Origin: a virus
Virus record (IMG/VR): IMGVR_UViG_3300025849_003059
Coordinates: 19,473 to 83,472 of that record
Length of the DNA: 64,000 bases
Strand: one strand, 5' to 3'
Within the stretch, counting starts at the first letter, position 1. Every line of letters starts with the position of its first letter. The position numbers were made by a program, and so were the translations under genes. The notes under the pieces are model-generated. The model saw only the letters and a program-made list of their open reading frames with translations, was not told the origin of the DNA and did not search any database. Shown here one piece after another: positions 16,466 to 25,899 of this stretch.

Positions 16466-17088
16466 TTGCCTGTCCCATAATGTGGGAATTTTGATTCATA
16501 CTTATAATAGATTACATCTTTTGGTATTTCTCTTTGAATACCACCCCATGTATCTAATGTTGGGGTATTTGTACTTACACCATTATCTTCCACAACAAAG
16601 TGAAGTGGTAAATCATAGTTTCTCGCATATTTGTGAACTTCATAGAAGATTCCACTTTCAAATGCCATATCACCTAAAAAAACCCAAACCTTATTTGGAC
16701 TACCTTGAAGTTTTAAAGCCTTTGCTACACCAAGTGCTATTGGTAAAGTACCAGTTACAATTGCTGATGAATAAAATTTAGAATCTTTATCTACAATTGT
16801 GATAGATTTACCATCTAATATTTTTTGTTTTAATACTGAAGGTTCTACTCCATGTAAAAGTGCATGATAATGTGACCTCCAAGTTGAAAATACCCAATCT
16901 TCTATACCAATTTTATTAAATATTTTGATAAGTTCACTTTCATTACCATTTGATAAATGAATGGGTCCTTTGATTTCTCCATTTTCCCAATGTGAAATGA
17001 TATCGTTTTCAAAATCAATTAAATCTTGTTTTGACCAATTTCCATCAACCCATCTATCTTCGTGATAATCTAAATTTTTAATGTTCAT
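16450..17088 (-). CDS. Thiamine-diphosphate enzyme, cofactor-binding subunit (transketolase/E1-alpha-like)
   Basis: The 212-residue product resembles the diphosphate-binding subunit of 2-oxo-acid dehydrogenase E1-alpha and split transketolases. GTLPIALGVAKALK (about residues 107-120) matches the glycine-rich entry to the domain. GDMAFESGIFYEVHKYA followed by VVEDNGVSTNTPT (about 133-175) is the metal and thiamine-diphosphate motif, with Gly-Asp and the distal Asn kept. It is much shorter than a typical E1-alpha (about 360). It presumably pairs with the beta-like protein at 13997-14545, and the two are separated by two epimerase genes. A role in building a branched or acyl-modified sugar is inference from neighbours. 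Confidence 0.78.
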   Translation of the reverse strand: MNIKNLDYHEDRWVDGNWSKQDLIDFENDIISHWENGEIKGPIHLSNGNESELIKIFNKIGIEDWVFSTWRSHYHALLHGVEPSVLKQKILDGKSITIVDKDSKFYSSAIVTGTLPIALGVAKALKLQGSPNKVWVFLGDMAFESGIFYEVHKYARNYDLPLHFVVEDNGVSTNTPTLDTWGGIQREIPKDVIYYKYESKFPHYGTGKWVVF

Positions 17089-17662
17089 ATCTGTCTCGTT
17101 TTGATAAGATTGGTGATTGTACTGGCCAATCTATTTTAAATCGTTTATCGTTAAACACAATGGTTTTCTGTGCGGTTTCATCGTTGTACTCACCTTGGTA
17201 TGCCATTTTGTAAAAGAACATTGAATTATCTTCCATAACAAAATGTCCATTTGCAAACATTGGTGGTATAAGAACTTGTGTACCAGTTTCAGGTGAAAGT
17301 ACAAATGATTCCCATTTTCCATAAGTTGTTGAATGGGGTCTAACATCCAATACTACTAAGTAAATTTTACCATGAGGACAACTAACTAATTTCCAAGTTT
17401 TCTCATCATAGTGCATTCCTCTAAGAACTCCATACTTTGATTTTGAAAATCTATCGTGTTTAAATTGTAATCCTTTGTTTCTTTCATTTGCAGGTAATAA
17501 CCTATCATAATAATCTGAATGATATGTTGTAGATATTGAACCTCTGAACTCGTAATAAGTAGATGGTTGTACTACCTTCACTTCATTGAGCACTGAACCA
17601 TTGTAATAATGGAAATCATTCCAATCTCTTTCTTTATAAAATATACTTCTATTTAATGCCAT
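17078..17662 (-). CDS. dTDP-4-dehydrorhamnose 3,5-epimerase-like cupin
   Basis: The 194-residue product has an N-terminal extension (about 1-65), then the RmlC cupin core: KHDRFSKSKYGVLRGMHYD (about 68-86, with the catalytic His of RGMHYD), CPHGKIYLVVLDVRP, PETGTQVLIPPMFANGHFVM and FYKMAYQGEYN with candidate catalytic Tyr residues. The enzyme would epimerise C3/C5 of a 4-keto NDP-hexose or a related sugar. The extension and the variant YQGEYN loop suggest a non-standard substrate. It overlaps both neighbours by 11-14 bases and sits between an epimerase and the thiamine enzyme, consistent with one sugar pathway. Confidence 0.88.
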   Translation of the reverse strand: MALNRSIFYKERDWNDFHYYNGSVLNEVKVVQPSTYYEFRGSISTTYHSDYYDRLLPANERNKGLQFKHDRFSKSKYGVLRGMHYDEKTWKLVSCPHGKIYLVVLDVRPHSTTYGKWESFVLSPETGTQVLIPPMFANGHFVMEDNSMFFYKMAYQGEYNDETAQKTIVFNDKRFKIDWPVQSPILSKRDRYEH

Positions 17663-18614
17663 AACCTAGTGGAAAATCATTTCTATATTTAGAACTTAAA
17701 TCTGATATTAGAATTGTGTAAGTTTTTATTAACTCTTCTATACCCTTTTCTAATGTATATTGAGGTTTCCATGCATTAGATTCTAATTTTTGATTAGATA
17801 CTACATAATCTCTTTTATCAGGGTCCTCGTAATTATCGTTGTAGAAAATTTGAAAAGATGGTATCTGTTCTTGTATTGCTTCACACAATTGTTGTTTAGT
17901 AAGATTTGCTTCTGATAACCCTACATTGTACACTTCACCACTATGTAGATAATATTCTTCAATCATACTTCTAAATACCAAAGCAACATCTCTGATGTGA
18001 ATGAAGTTTCTTACAAATTTCTTTTCAAATAATACTATGGATTTATCTGTTAGGGCTTTGTAAACAAATTCGTTTACTAATAAATCCATTCTCATTCTTG
18101 GTGAAGTTCCAAAAACAGTAGCAAGACGTAAAGAGATTCCTCCTATCCCAAGAACCTCTTTTTCTGCCTCAACTTTGGTTTTTCCATAGTGGGAAATCGG
18201 GTTAAGTGGACTTTCTTCAGTACACACCCCATTCTCTCCTATCCCATATCCACTATTTGTGTTCGGATAAACCACCTTTTTATCATTTTCTTTTGCAATA
18301 TCACAAACAAACTTAACGTGCTCGTAATTTATTTGTGTTGCTAATTCTTTATCTCTTTCACAAGCAGGAAATCCTACGATTGCTGCAAGTGGAATAATTA
18401 CATCATTTTGTAATACTAATTCTTTTAGTAATTCTTTATCTCTTACATCACCATTAATGAATTTAAAAGTTTCATAGTGTGAAAAGTTTATAACAGATGT
18501 TTGATTATACATCATGTTATCTAATATTGTAACTTGTTTTGAATCTTGTAATAATACTTCTGTAATTACAGAACCTAAGTAACCTGCACCACCAGTAATT
18601 AGTATTTTTGTCAT
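17649..18614 (-). CDS. NDP-sugar epimerase/dehydratase (extended SDR)
   Basis: The 321-residue product carries TGGAGYLG (about residues 7-14), NTNSGYG around 115, a proper YGKTK catalytic pair near 143-147, LRLATVFGTSPRMR near 163 and RNFIHIRDVA near 202. These are standard landmarks of nucleotide-sugar 4-epimerases and 4,6-dehydratases. No membrane segment is present. It is one of three such enzymes in the operon and the only one immediately beside the RmlC-like epimerase. A joint path to a modified deoxyhexose is therefore likely but not provable. Its start overlaps the upstream radical-SAM stop by four bases (ATGA). Confidence 0.88.
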   Translation of the reverse strand: MTKILITGGAGYLGSVITEVLLQDSKQVTILDNMMYNQTSVINFSHYETFKFINGDVRDKELLKELVLQNDVIIPLAAIVGFPACERDKELATQINYEHVKFVCDIAKENDKKVVYPNTNSGYGIGENGVCTEESPLNPISHYGKTKVEAEKEVLGIGGISLRLATVFGTSPRMRMDLLVNEFVYKALTDKSIVLFEKKFVRNFIHIRDVALVFRSMIEEYYLHSGEVYNVGLSEANLTKQQLCEAIQEQIPSFQIFYNDNYEDPDKRDYVVSNQKLESNAWKPQYTLEKGIEELIKTYTILISDLSSKYRNDFPLGYGIK

Positions 18615-19813
18615 AAAACTGTATTTTTAATAATCAATTCATTTAATTCGCTAAATGTATTTGAAAACGATTGATTTCTTGAGTTATCTAAAATTTTATT
18701 TTTTAAAATAAAGTTATCCCACGAATTTCTATTAAAATCTTTTGAATTCATGCTATTCAAAACACCGAACATACTATCTTTAACATGAGGTGGAATATAT
18801 TCCTTATATAAATATATATTAAATTTTTTATTTATCGTATTTTTTACAGCATTTGGTAAGTTTGATGGTGCATAAAAATCAGGCCATGATACATCAATAA
18901 AGTATGGATTCATTTTCATGTCCAAACACCAATCTACTAATTCATCTAAATAAAATATACTTAAATTTGTAACTGTAACTGCAACGTCAAAATCAATTTT
19001 ATCTGATTTGTATTTTAACCAGTTTTCAATATTAGATTTTACTTGATTCCAATCTCCATGGTGTCTTATATAATTAAACCTATCTTTAGTAGCATCAATA
19101 GAGAATGAAATAACTACTCTTTTAAATTGTTTAAGTATATCAATATATTCTTCTCTAAATATTGTACCATTTGTATTAAAATGTAGTTCTTGATTTTTAG
19201 AATATCCAAGTTCTATCGATTTTTTTAGAGTTTCCCATTGTTTTTTTATCAACATTGGTTCTCCACCGTACATATCAATGTGTGTTATCTCGGATAGGTT
19301 CTCTTCAATCTCATTCCAAAAAATTGAAGAATCATCATATGATTTATAATAAGTTTTTACCCATTCTTTATAAACATTATCATCAGAATGACCACCACTA
19401 TCATCATGTAGTATTCTATGTTCATCAAACCATTTAATTGATGCACCAACTGAACACATTCTACAAGCAAGATTACAAGTATTACCAAGATTTAGTTCTA
19501 AAAATTTTAATTTAATAGAATCATCTATATGAAATCGTTCATTATCATTTATTCTTTTACTTTTATTTGAATTTTTTTCATCTACCCAACATCGTTTACA
19601 CCCATCGTGTTTAATCCCATTTTCCAAATCCTCAATAAGTTGTTTCCTATCAGGACTGTGCATCATTTCTTCAAAAGTGTGTGTATCGGTTTTTATGATA
19701 TTTCCTTTTGTATCTTTGAATGGTTTAGATTCATCGTAATAACAACATGGGGTGATATAACCACCATTTGCTACTCGTAATCCACTATAAGAATGTACAC
19801 ATCTTAAATCCAT
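18611..19813 (-). CDS. Radical-SAM protein with N-terminal cysteine-rich (twitch-like) domain
   Basis: The 400-residue product has the radical-SAM [4Fe-4S] motif CNLACRMC (residues 113-120) and a following GGEP motif (IDMYGGEPMLIKKQ near 180) that contacts S-adenosylmethionine. Before the core is a second cysteine set: Cys5, a twin Cys23-Cys24, and CKRC at 72-75. This suggests an auxiliary cluster or metal site, like the twitch/SPASM-type enzymes but N-terminal. The enzyme would start radical chemistry on a peptide, protein or sugar substrate that cannot be told from sequence. It is separated from the other five radical-SAM genes by a glycosyltransferase, a cytidylyltransferase and a small gene. 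Confidence 0.88.
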   Translation of the reverse strand: MDLRCVHSYSGLRVANGGYITPCCYYDESKPFKDTKGNIIKTDTHTFEEMMHSPDRKQLIEDLENGIKHDGCKRCWVDEKNSNKSKRINDNERFHIDDSIKLKFLELNLGNTCNLACRMCSVGASIKWFDEHRILHDDSGGHSDDNVYKEWVKTYYKSYDDSSIFWNEIEENLSEITHIDMYGGEPMLIKKQWETLKKSIELGYSKNQELHFNTNGTIFREEYIDILKQFKRVVISFSIDATKDRFNYIRHHGDWNQVKSNIENWLKYKSDKIDFDVAVTVTNLSIFYLDELVDWCLDMKMNPYFIDVSWPDFYAPSNLPNAVKNTINKKFNIYLYKEYIPPHVKDSMFGVLNSMNSKDFNRNSWDNFILKNKILDNSRNQSFSNTFSELNELIIKNTVL

Positions 19814-20145
19814 TATGATTCTATAATTTTAAAATTATCAAATATTTCAATATATTCTTTTAATTTTTTTGAAAGTATTTTATTTAAATCAATTCCATCT
19901 AAAATTGATTTTCTTTTATTTTTTACAACAATCAAAAATGTATTTGAATTATCATTTAACATTTGGGATGTTAGTCGATGTGTTAATGTTTTTTTATGGT
20001 TTGGATATTTTTCTTTGAATGATTTTTTATCAGTAATTGTATTTTTTAGTATATTTGATAAATTTTCTTTTTGATAATTAAATGGTACATATCCATTTGG
20101 TGTTAAAAAATCATACACAACGTAAAACTTTGTAAAATCTCTCAT
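19813..20145 (-). CDS. Small hypothetical protein, possible N-terminal fragment of the FWDESYD family
   Basis: The 110-residue product has no clear motif. Its start (YVVYDFLTPNGYVPFN) resembles the start of the putative glycosyltransferase at 12586-14007 (VYDIIGPHGPIPNGYNPN). It could be a shrunken relative, or a partner that shares a small N-terminal module. The rest is basic and helical. Stop-start overlaps on both sides (19813 and 20142-20145) place it firmly in the operon and argue that it is expressed. It does not look like a RiPP precursor: there is no glycine-rich or cysteine-rich core, nor a double-glycine leader. Confidence 0.45.
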   Translation of the reverse strand: MRDFTKFYVVYDFLTPNGYVPFNYQKENLSNILKNTITDKKSFKEKYPNHKKTLTHRLTSQMLNDNSNTFLIVVKNKRKSILDGIDLNKILSKKLKEYIEIFDNFKIIES

Positions 20146-21566
20146 AATTTTACATTTACCATCTTTGCTTTTGGTGATATTTCTTCAATACTAACTAATT
20201 CATACTTTAAAGAATTCATACCATCGGATTTATAATCCCAATCACCTTGTTGCATTTGTCTTATATATCTTCTTTCGTTTCTTGCGGTTGTTTCTCCCTT
20301 TTTCCACTTACCATCAATTAATCCTTCATCTTCATGTTCTAAACAAAACATTCTACCAGGTACTCTGTGTGGTACTGTTGTGTATGGGATGTTAATATCT
20401 TCTTTTATATATTCACAGTTATTTATTTTACCTTCCACTTCATCAATTAAATCAATTGCTTTACCTTTTTTAAAATTCATGTGAAATACCAATCCATCAT
20501 CTGTCGGTTTTTTCGAAAGATTTTCTACTTCTTCTTTTGATAGTGGTCTATCCCACATCTTTACATCTGCTATATCTCCTTTAAACCATTTAGATACATC
20601 ATTATCTTCAACTGATGTTGTTGTTCCTAAATAATATGGAGTATTTCCATATCTCTTTAAATGTCCTTCAAAATATTGAGGTGATTTAGTACCAGTACCC
20701 CATCTAGCATCAGATTCTTTTCCATTCATATATAAATGAACTTTACCATCATCTACAACTAAAGTAACCCATGCCCATAATCCTTCGTAGCGTTTCATCC
20801 ATTGATATAAATGATTTCCTTTATTGTTCCAAAGTTGAGCTGTGTACGCTCTTGAGTTATTATAAGATAATCCCCAATCATATCCTGGTCGTCTGAATAT
20901 GGGGTATTCTACAAATCTCCTATCTTCATCACCAATCAAGTAAATAGGAACTTTATCTTCTTGTTGTTGTGCTCGTACTAAAACAGAAACAGTATGTTCT
21001 CTTGTAGTAACATTTCTAAGTTTTCTTGATGTTGGTATTTCTACATAAGATGAATTACCATCAAATCTTAAAAATTCCATATCTTTACCATCAAAATCCA
21101 TGTAAGTATCATCTGCATAACCTTCTAATACACATCTCCAAAACAAATCATCATCTTCCATACCCCAATCCCAATAATCATTAGAGTATCCATTAGTATT
21201 CATTACTTGCTCTTTTGAAAATAAAATTGCTCCACCAAAATATTCTTCATATTTTAGTTCATAGTTCATTTGTGAAATTTGAGTTGCAATATGTCTTGGT
21301 TTTTCAGTAGGGTAGGAATAATCACATCCTTCTTCTGGTACCATATCGATATCATGCCAAACAATATAATCACAACCATCCTTGAATGCTTGTTCTGCAG
21401 CAATATTTTTCATTGCACCTCTGTTAAATAACTTATCATCTGTTTGGTGACCAAAATACATACAATAGTCGATACCCCTTTCTTCAAGAAATTTACCAAT
21501 TCTTGGTACAAACTCCTTTAGATGGGCTTCTCTGTTTCTATATGGTACACAAACTCCTAGTTTCAT
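20142..21566 (-). CDS. GT7-type (beta-1,4-galactosyltransferase-like) enzyme with inserted LamG-like domain
   Basis: I take the ATG at 21566, which gives an ATGA overlap with the upstream stop and starts directly at the fold (MKLGVCVPYRNRE); the frame also runs 21 codons further, to 21629. Residues 1-150 match GT7: VPYRNRE, the metal motif HDIDM (71-75), YFGGAILFSKEQ and the acidic motif WDWGMEDDD (132-140). Residues about 165-385 form a LamG/concanavalin-like jelly roll (FDGNSSYVEIP, WVTLVVDDGKVHLYMNG, FKGDIADVKMWDRPLS). The GT7 C-terminal piece returns at the end (NERRYIR, SDGMNSLKYELVSIEE). It would transfer a hexose from a nucleotide donor, and the insert may bind the glycan acceptor. Total 474 residues. 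Confidence 0.85.
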   Translation of the reverse strand: MKLGVCVPYRNREAHLKEFVPRIGKFLEERGIDYCMYFGHQTDDKLFNRGAMKNIAAEQAFKDGCDYIVWHDIDMVPEEGCDYSYPTEKPRHIATQISQMNYELKYEEYFGGAILFSKEQVMNTNGYSNDYWDWGMEDDDLFWRCVLEGYADDTYMDFDGKDMEFLRFDGNSSYVEIPTSRKLRNVTTREHTVSVLVRAQQQEDKVPIYLIGDEDRRFVEYPIFRRPGYDWGLSYNNSRAYTAQLWNNKGNHLYQWMKRYEGLWAWVTLVVDDGKVHLYMNGKESDARWGTGTKSPQYFEGHLKRYGNTPYYLGTTTSVEDNDVSKWFKGDIADVKMWDRPLSKEEVENLSKKPTDDGLVFHMNFKKGKAIDLIDEVEGKINNCEYIKEDINIPYTTVPHRVPGRMFCLEHEDEGLIDGKWKKGETTARNERRYIRQMQQGDWDYKSDGMNSLKYELVSIEEISPKAKMVNVKL

Positions 21567-21973
21567 ATTGAATCTGCAATTGCTTGTTTGAATTTTGTTG
21601 TACTCCATCCATGAGAACGGTCTATCCAATGAATAAGAGTACCAATTTCTTTTCCTGTGTAATCTTTATCTACATAATCATCTCCTAAGAATCTTACATC
21701 AGGATTTATACTTTTAATTAAAAATAAAAGTTCTTCTTCTGTATTATAGGTAAGTATTGTGTGATACCATGTAAACTGTTTTAACATTTCCCTTCTTTCA
21801 TCTACCGAAAGAATTGGTTTTTTCTTTTCAGGTCTTTCAATAGTTGGGTCATCATGTAATAGTATAAATAATTTTTCACAATTATTTTCTATTTCTTGAA
21901 ACATTTTTAGATAACCTGGATGTAAAACATCGAAGTTACCACAAATGATTCCTATTTCTGGTGTTTCTTTCAT
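21563..21973 (-). CDS. Cytidylyltransferase-like enzyme
   Basis: The 136-residue product is a compact nucleotidyltransferase of the glycerol-3-phosphate cytidylyltransferase/RfaE C-terminal type. It has GNFDVLHPGYLKMF (about residues 11-24), where the family HxGH reads HPGY, DERREMLKQF near 62, FLGDDYVDKDYTGKE near 97, and HGWSTTKFKQ at the end, corresponding to the RTxGISTT substrate motif. The change from His to Tyr in the signature could alter catalysis, although phosphotransfer may survive. It would activate a sugar- or polyol-phosphate as the CDP derivative. It overlaps the GT7 enzyme by four bases (ATGA) and the radical-SAM gene upstream by four. Confidence 0.8.
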   Translation of the reverse strand: MKETPEIGIICGNFDVLHPGYLKMFQEIENNCEKLFILLHDDPTIERPEKKKPILSVDERREMLKQFTWYHTILTYNTEEELLFLIKSINPDVRFLGDDYVDKDYTGKEIGTLIHWIDRSHGWSTTKFKQAIADSI

Positions 21974-23232
21974 AATATAGGATTTAATGATTGATATAAT
22001 TCAGGAAATATATCTTTCCATTTTTCTTTTCTAAATCTATCTACTCTTTCAGTAGTATCAATAAACGTTTCTCGTTCACCATTGTAATCTGCATTATAAT
22101 ATCTACCATAAACATCCTCATAAAACTCATCTGATAATAATCCTTTAATAGAATCCAATTTTTCTTGTCTATCTTTTTTTGGAATGATATTTGCTGATTG
22201 GTATTCGGGTGCATGAACGTGATTTGAAATTACTCTCCTAATCAAACCACTTCCATCTAAGTTGAATATACCACGTTTTACTAAATACTGAGTAAGTTCT
22301 TCCATATAAAGAAAATTAAAAGAACTTAATGTTTGTGTAATAGTATAGTAAAAATTATGGTCATTATATTGAGTAATAAATTTCTTTATATTATCTATTG
22401 TTAATTTAAAGTTTGCATTTTTTCTAATATAATCATTTCTATCACCAAAATCATCTACTGATATTGAAATACCAACAAATTGAAAATGTTTTAATTTTTC
22501 TAATGCTGGTTTTATCTTTTCAAAATCATAATTAGCATTTGTGATATAAAATATTTTCATTCTACTTGCTAATCCATCTTCAATTAATCTATCCAATAAC
22601 TTAAAGTGTTTTGGAACTAAAAATGGTTCTCCACCACTAATATGTAATTGGTCTATCATTGGAGAATGTGATATTAGTGCATCATAAAAAGTTTCATCTT
22701 CTACCCAATCATAGTTAGTATATTTTTTTTCTTGTAACTCATCATAATTACTTGGAAAATTTACCTCATCTTTCAATTTCATATAATCAGTAATCCAACT
22801 CGTTGATGATTCTGCATTACAACTTCTACATTTTAAATTACAATAGTTACCTAATCTAATTTCTACATTTCGTAAATCAATTGAAATAGTTCCATCTTCT
22901 TTTGTGGATTTATCAACATCAGTCATATAAAATGAATCTTTCTGTCTTTTACTTTTACCACCTGCTAATTCTACATCATGACAAGTTTTACACGCTGGTG
23001 GAACTTCACCATTTACCATTTGCTTTCTGATTTCTTTAAATGAATCAGAATTTACAATTGCTGGAATTCCTTCACGAATGTTTATTTTTTCATACCCACC
23101 ATCAGATAAAATATTTGATGCAGCAGATTGGCCATGTGCGTGATTAGATACACAACAAACAGAACAAACTCCATGTGGATGAACACTAATGTGTTTCCAA
23201 GGTAAATCACATAAAAATCTTGTTTCTTCCAT
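21970..23232 (-). CDS. Radical-SAM protein with N-terminal cysteine-rich (twitch-like) domain
   Basis: The 420-residue product has the N-terminal pattern CDLPWKHISVHPHG (Cys8), a later twin Cys26-Cys27, FKEIRKQMVNG and CKTC (81-84). The radical-SAM core motif CNLKCRSC follows at 131-138, then SGGEP (LHISGGEPFLVPKHF near 190). This N-terminal LPW...CC...CxxC layout marks the family usually described as twitch-domain radical-SAM proteins, which occurs in marine phages and bacteria. Substrate unknown. The gene follows another radical-SAM gene by a one-base overlap and is followed by the cytidylyltransferase. No tailored precursor peptide is adjacent. Confidence 0.9.
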   Translation of the reverse strand: MEETRFLCDLPWKHISVHPHGVCSVCCVSNHAHGQSAASNILSDGGYEKINIREGIPAIVNSDSFKEIRKQMVNGEVPPACKTCHDVELAGGKSKRQKDSFYMTDVDKSTKEDGTISIDLRNVEIRLGNYCNLKCRSCNAESSTSWITDYMKLKDEVNFPSNYDELQEKKYTNYDWVEDETFYDALISHSPMIDQLHISGGEPFLVPKHFKLLDRLIEDGLASRMKIFYITNANYDFEKIKPALEKLKHFQFVGISISVDDFGDRNDYIRKNANFKLTIDNIKKFITQYNDHNFYYTITQTLSSFNFLYMEELTQYLVKRGIFNLDGSGLIRRVISNHVHAPEYQSANIIPKKDRQEKLDSIKGLLSDEFYEDVYGRYYNADYNGERETFIDTTERVDRFRKEKWKDIFPELYQSLNPIL

Positions 23233-24536
23233 TAGTAAAGTTTATTCATTGATAACCCTTTATCATGTGGAATGGCGTTGTACCATTCTGCATACTCTGG
23301 GTTTATGTCTACAAATCTAAATTTTTCTTCTCTACCATCATCCAATAATTCTGTTGTATATTTTAATGCTTTTTCAACTTGGTCTTGTGTTTGTGCCAAG
23401 GGTTCATCTAAGAAATTAAAAATACTTTCATATTTAGGTCTTAATTCATTTGCATTTTCATCATCTAATGATTTTAAATGTCTTATATATCTTTTCTTAA
23501 CTTCTTGTTTTAATGAATCTGGTAAAATATTGATATGATAGTGATGAGGATTTGTTAATACATTGTTAAGATGGATATTAAAATGAGGTACACCCAAACT
23601 TTTCATATGTTCAATAAAATCTGGTATCTGTAATACGTTAAATATGTTAGTTGTACATGATACATGAAAATTTATGTTTGCATCTAAACATTTTTTTATA
23701 TTATCTTCAATAACATTCCACTTTGTACCTTTACGAGAATATTCTGCACTGTCACCATATCCATCTATTGATGCAAATATTGTTACATTACCATAATCTT
23801 GTTCTATAAATGGTTTCCACAATTCTAAATTATCATATTGTTTAAATTTAAGATATCCTAAATTTGTATTATATCGTAATCTTAAATTTGTATTTCCTAC
23901 TTCAACAAGTTTTTGTAATATGTAATAATGTTCCTCCATTAAAAGCGGTTCACCTCCTGCAAAATATATTTCTTCTACACTACGAACAAATTCATCTAAG
24001 TAAAGGTTTATGTCTTTTTTAGAATAATCATTTATATTAATAATTGCCTTTGGTAATGGAGAACCCCCATATAGTTTTACTTCATCCTCATACCATTTAG
24101 AAGATAAAAATGAACCACACATTCTACACTTCATATTACATAGATTTGAGAATCTAAAATCCCAATAAAGTAATTTGAAATCATCATTATGACCATCTTC
24201 AGAAGTGTTATCTGTTAATGTTGGAATATGTTTCTCAAACCAACGATTTGAAGAGGTTCTCGTTGAATCTAATCCATTTTCTTCTTGTTGATAACACTTT
24301 CTACAACTATTGTGTTTCTCTCCACTCAGCATATCTTTACGAATGGATTTCATTGAATCATTGTTCCATATTTCTTCTAAAGTATTATCTTTTAGATTTC
24401 CAACTTCTTCTCTCCAATCAGTAAGACAACAAGGATACACATTACCATTAGGCCATGTATTTAAATGTATCCAAGGTAATACACAAAACGATTTAGATAC
24501 TTTATCTCCAGGATTTTCTAATTTCTGATTATCCAT
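23232..24536 (-). CDS. Radical-SAM protein with N-terminal cysteine-rich (twitch-like) domain
   Basis: The 434-residue product shows FCVLPWIHLNTWPNG (Cys18), Cys36-Cys37 in YPCCLTD, a NLKDNTLEEIWNND element, IRKDMLSGE and CRKC (78-81). The radical-SAM motif CNMKCRMC follows at 133-140, with YFAGGEPLLMEEHY near 200. Among the six paralogues it is closest in N-terminal layout to the 21970-23232 gene. Length and motif order are complete, so the enzyme is probably functional. It overlaps the upstream gene by eight bases. The role is unknown, and maturation of a virion protein or a sugar intermediate are both compatible with the setting. Confidence 0.9.
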   Translation of the reverse strand: MDNQKLENPGDKVSKSFCVLPWIHLNTWPNGNVYPCCLTDWREEVGNLKDNTLEEIWNNDSMKSIRKDMLSGEKHNSCRKCYQQEENGLDSTRTSSNRWFEKHIPTLTDNTSEDGHNDDFKLLYWDFRFSNLCNMKCRMCGSFLSSKWYEDEVKLYGGSPLPKAIININDYSKKDINLYLDEFVRSVEEIYFAGGEPLLMEEHYYILQKLVEVGNTNLRLRYNTNLGYLKFKQYDNLELWKPFIEQDYGNVTIFASIDGYGDSAEYSRKGTKWNVIEDNIKKCLDANINFHVSCTTNIFNVLQIPDFIEHMKSLGVPHFNIHLNNVLTNPHHYHINILPDSLKQEVKKRYIRHLKSLDDENANELRPKYESIFNFLDEPLAQTQDQVEKALKYTTELLDDGREEKFRFVDINPEYAEWYNAIPHDKGLSMNKLY

Positions 24537-25899
24537 TATCTTCTACCTTTTCAATTGTTTTTAACGTTTTAAACCAATCTATAAATTCTGTTGGCATATA
24601 TTCATCTATTGGCATTTTTCTTCTTACTGCATATTGTTCTACGAAGTTTTTGAAATCATGGTGTTTATTTTCAAACGTATCGGTATCTTCATATGAAGTA
24701 TCTACTTTTCTTAAATATTCTATAACTCGTTTAAATTGATTTTCCTCCCAACCAATCATATATTCTTTGTTTCTATTTAATGCTTCTTCAATTTTATCTG
24801 CCAATTGATTTTTTACTTCTTGTGAAATAATATTAATTGATTGAAATGATGGGAATCTTAGAATATTTACAGACATAAAAAATTCTTCTTTATTTACAAA
24901 CTTTTTTCTCCAATCTATAATTTTATCCATAAACTCAGCTATTGACCAAATAGATAGTGCTGATATTGTCATCATTATATGAACTGAACGAATGTTTTCA
25001 GAATCATGTAATCTAAACATATTTTTTTCCCATGTATCCCACTCAAATCCATCTCGTACAAACTCTTGGTTTTTACCAATACATTCTGCTGAGGTGTAAA
25101 CATCAAACGATTTAAAGTTTTTACCAGCATCTATTAAGGTACTTATTCTAGCATCATCCATTATAAGATTTGAATTTATTGAAAAGTCAAATGTTTCATT
25201 ATCACATATTTCAAGTAATTGCCAAAATGAAGGGGAACGCAATGGTTCTCCTCCAGATACGCGTAATTCATGTAATCCATGTCTAATCTCTTTAAACCAT
25301 TCATAAAATTTTGAAATATATGGATTTCTTTGATTTTTAGAACCATACGGCATTGCATGATGACCAGTATTTTTGAAGGTATGTCCACCTGATGTTTTCA
25401 TGTTTTGATATGGGCCTTTTGAAGTAATATCAGTATTCCACGTTGATGAAAATTCAGCGTTACAATATGAACAAGCAAGATTACATAAATTATCAAATGC
25501 CAATTCAACTGTTTTTGGAATTACATTAGCATCCCAAGGCATATTTTTAATTGCTAATATTTCTTCTTTGGTGTATCTTTGTGTTTGGTAAACCCTATCT
25601 GAAAATATTCCACTTTCTTTTGTTGCAGCATCTTCTACTCTCCAACAATAAGAACATTCTGCTGGTCTTTCTCCTTCTAACATTTTTTTACGTTGTTCTT
25701 TTTTGAACTGTGTATTGTGTAGTGCAGATTTATCTTTATCTAATTCGGGTCTTGGGATTGAATGTGCGAGTGGATGATGACAGGATGCGGTTCTACCATT
25801 ACCTAACCATATCGATACATTATACCATTTTGCTGCACAAAAGGATTTAGATATTGAATCTATAACATTTTTAGTTTCTACTAAATGTGAGGTTGACAT
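24529..25899 (-). CDS. Radical-SAM protein, CHHP subgroup, copy 1
   Basis: The 456-residue product has FCAAKWYNVSIWLGNG (Cys21), then SCHHPLAHSIP (Cys40-His-His) instead of the twin cysteine of its relatives, ALHNTQFKKEQRKKMLEG and CSYC (82-85). The radical-SAM motif CNLACSYC is at 139-146, with RVSGGEPLRSPSFW near 230. Three neighbouring genes share this CHHP layout, so it defines a subgroup that arose by tandem duplication. The histidines may replace a cysteine ligand of an auxiliary cluster. It overlaps the next paralogue upstream by 19 bases. Substrate unknown. Confidence 0.88.
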   Translation of the reverse strand: MSTSHLVETKNVIDSISKSFCAAKWYNVSIWLGNGRTASCHHPLAHSIPRPELDKDKSALHNTQFKKEQRKKMLEGERPAECSYCWRVEDAATKESGIFSDRVYQTQRYTKEEILAIKNMPWDANVIPKTVELAFDNLCNLACSYCNAEFSSTWNTDITSKGPYQNMKTSGGHTFKNTGHHAMPYGSKNQRNPYISKFYEWFKEIRHGLHELRVSGGEPLRSPSFWQLLEICDNETFDFSINSNLIMDDARISTLIDAGKNFKSFDVYTSAECIGKNQEFVRDGFEWDTWEKNMFRLHDSENIRSVHIMMTISALSIWSIAEFMDKIIDWRKKFVNKEEFFMSVNILRFPSFQSINIISQEVKNQLADKIEEALNRNKEYMIGWEENQFKRVIEYLRKVDTSYEDTDTFENKHHDFKNFVEQYAVRRKMPIDEYMPTEFIDWFKTLKTIEKVEDNG

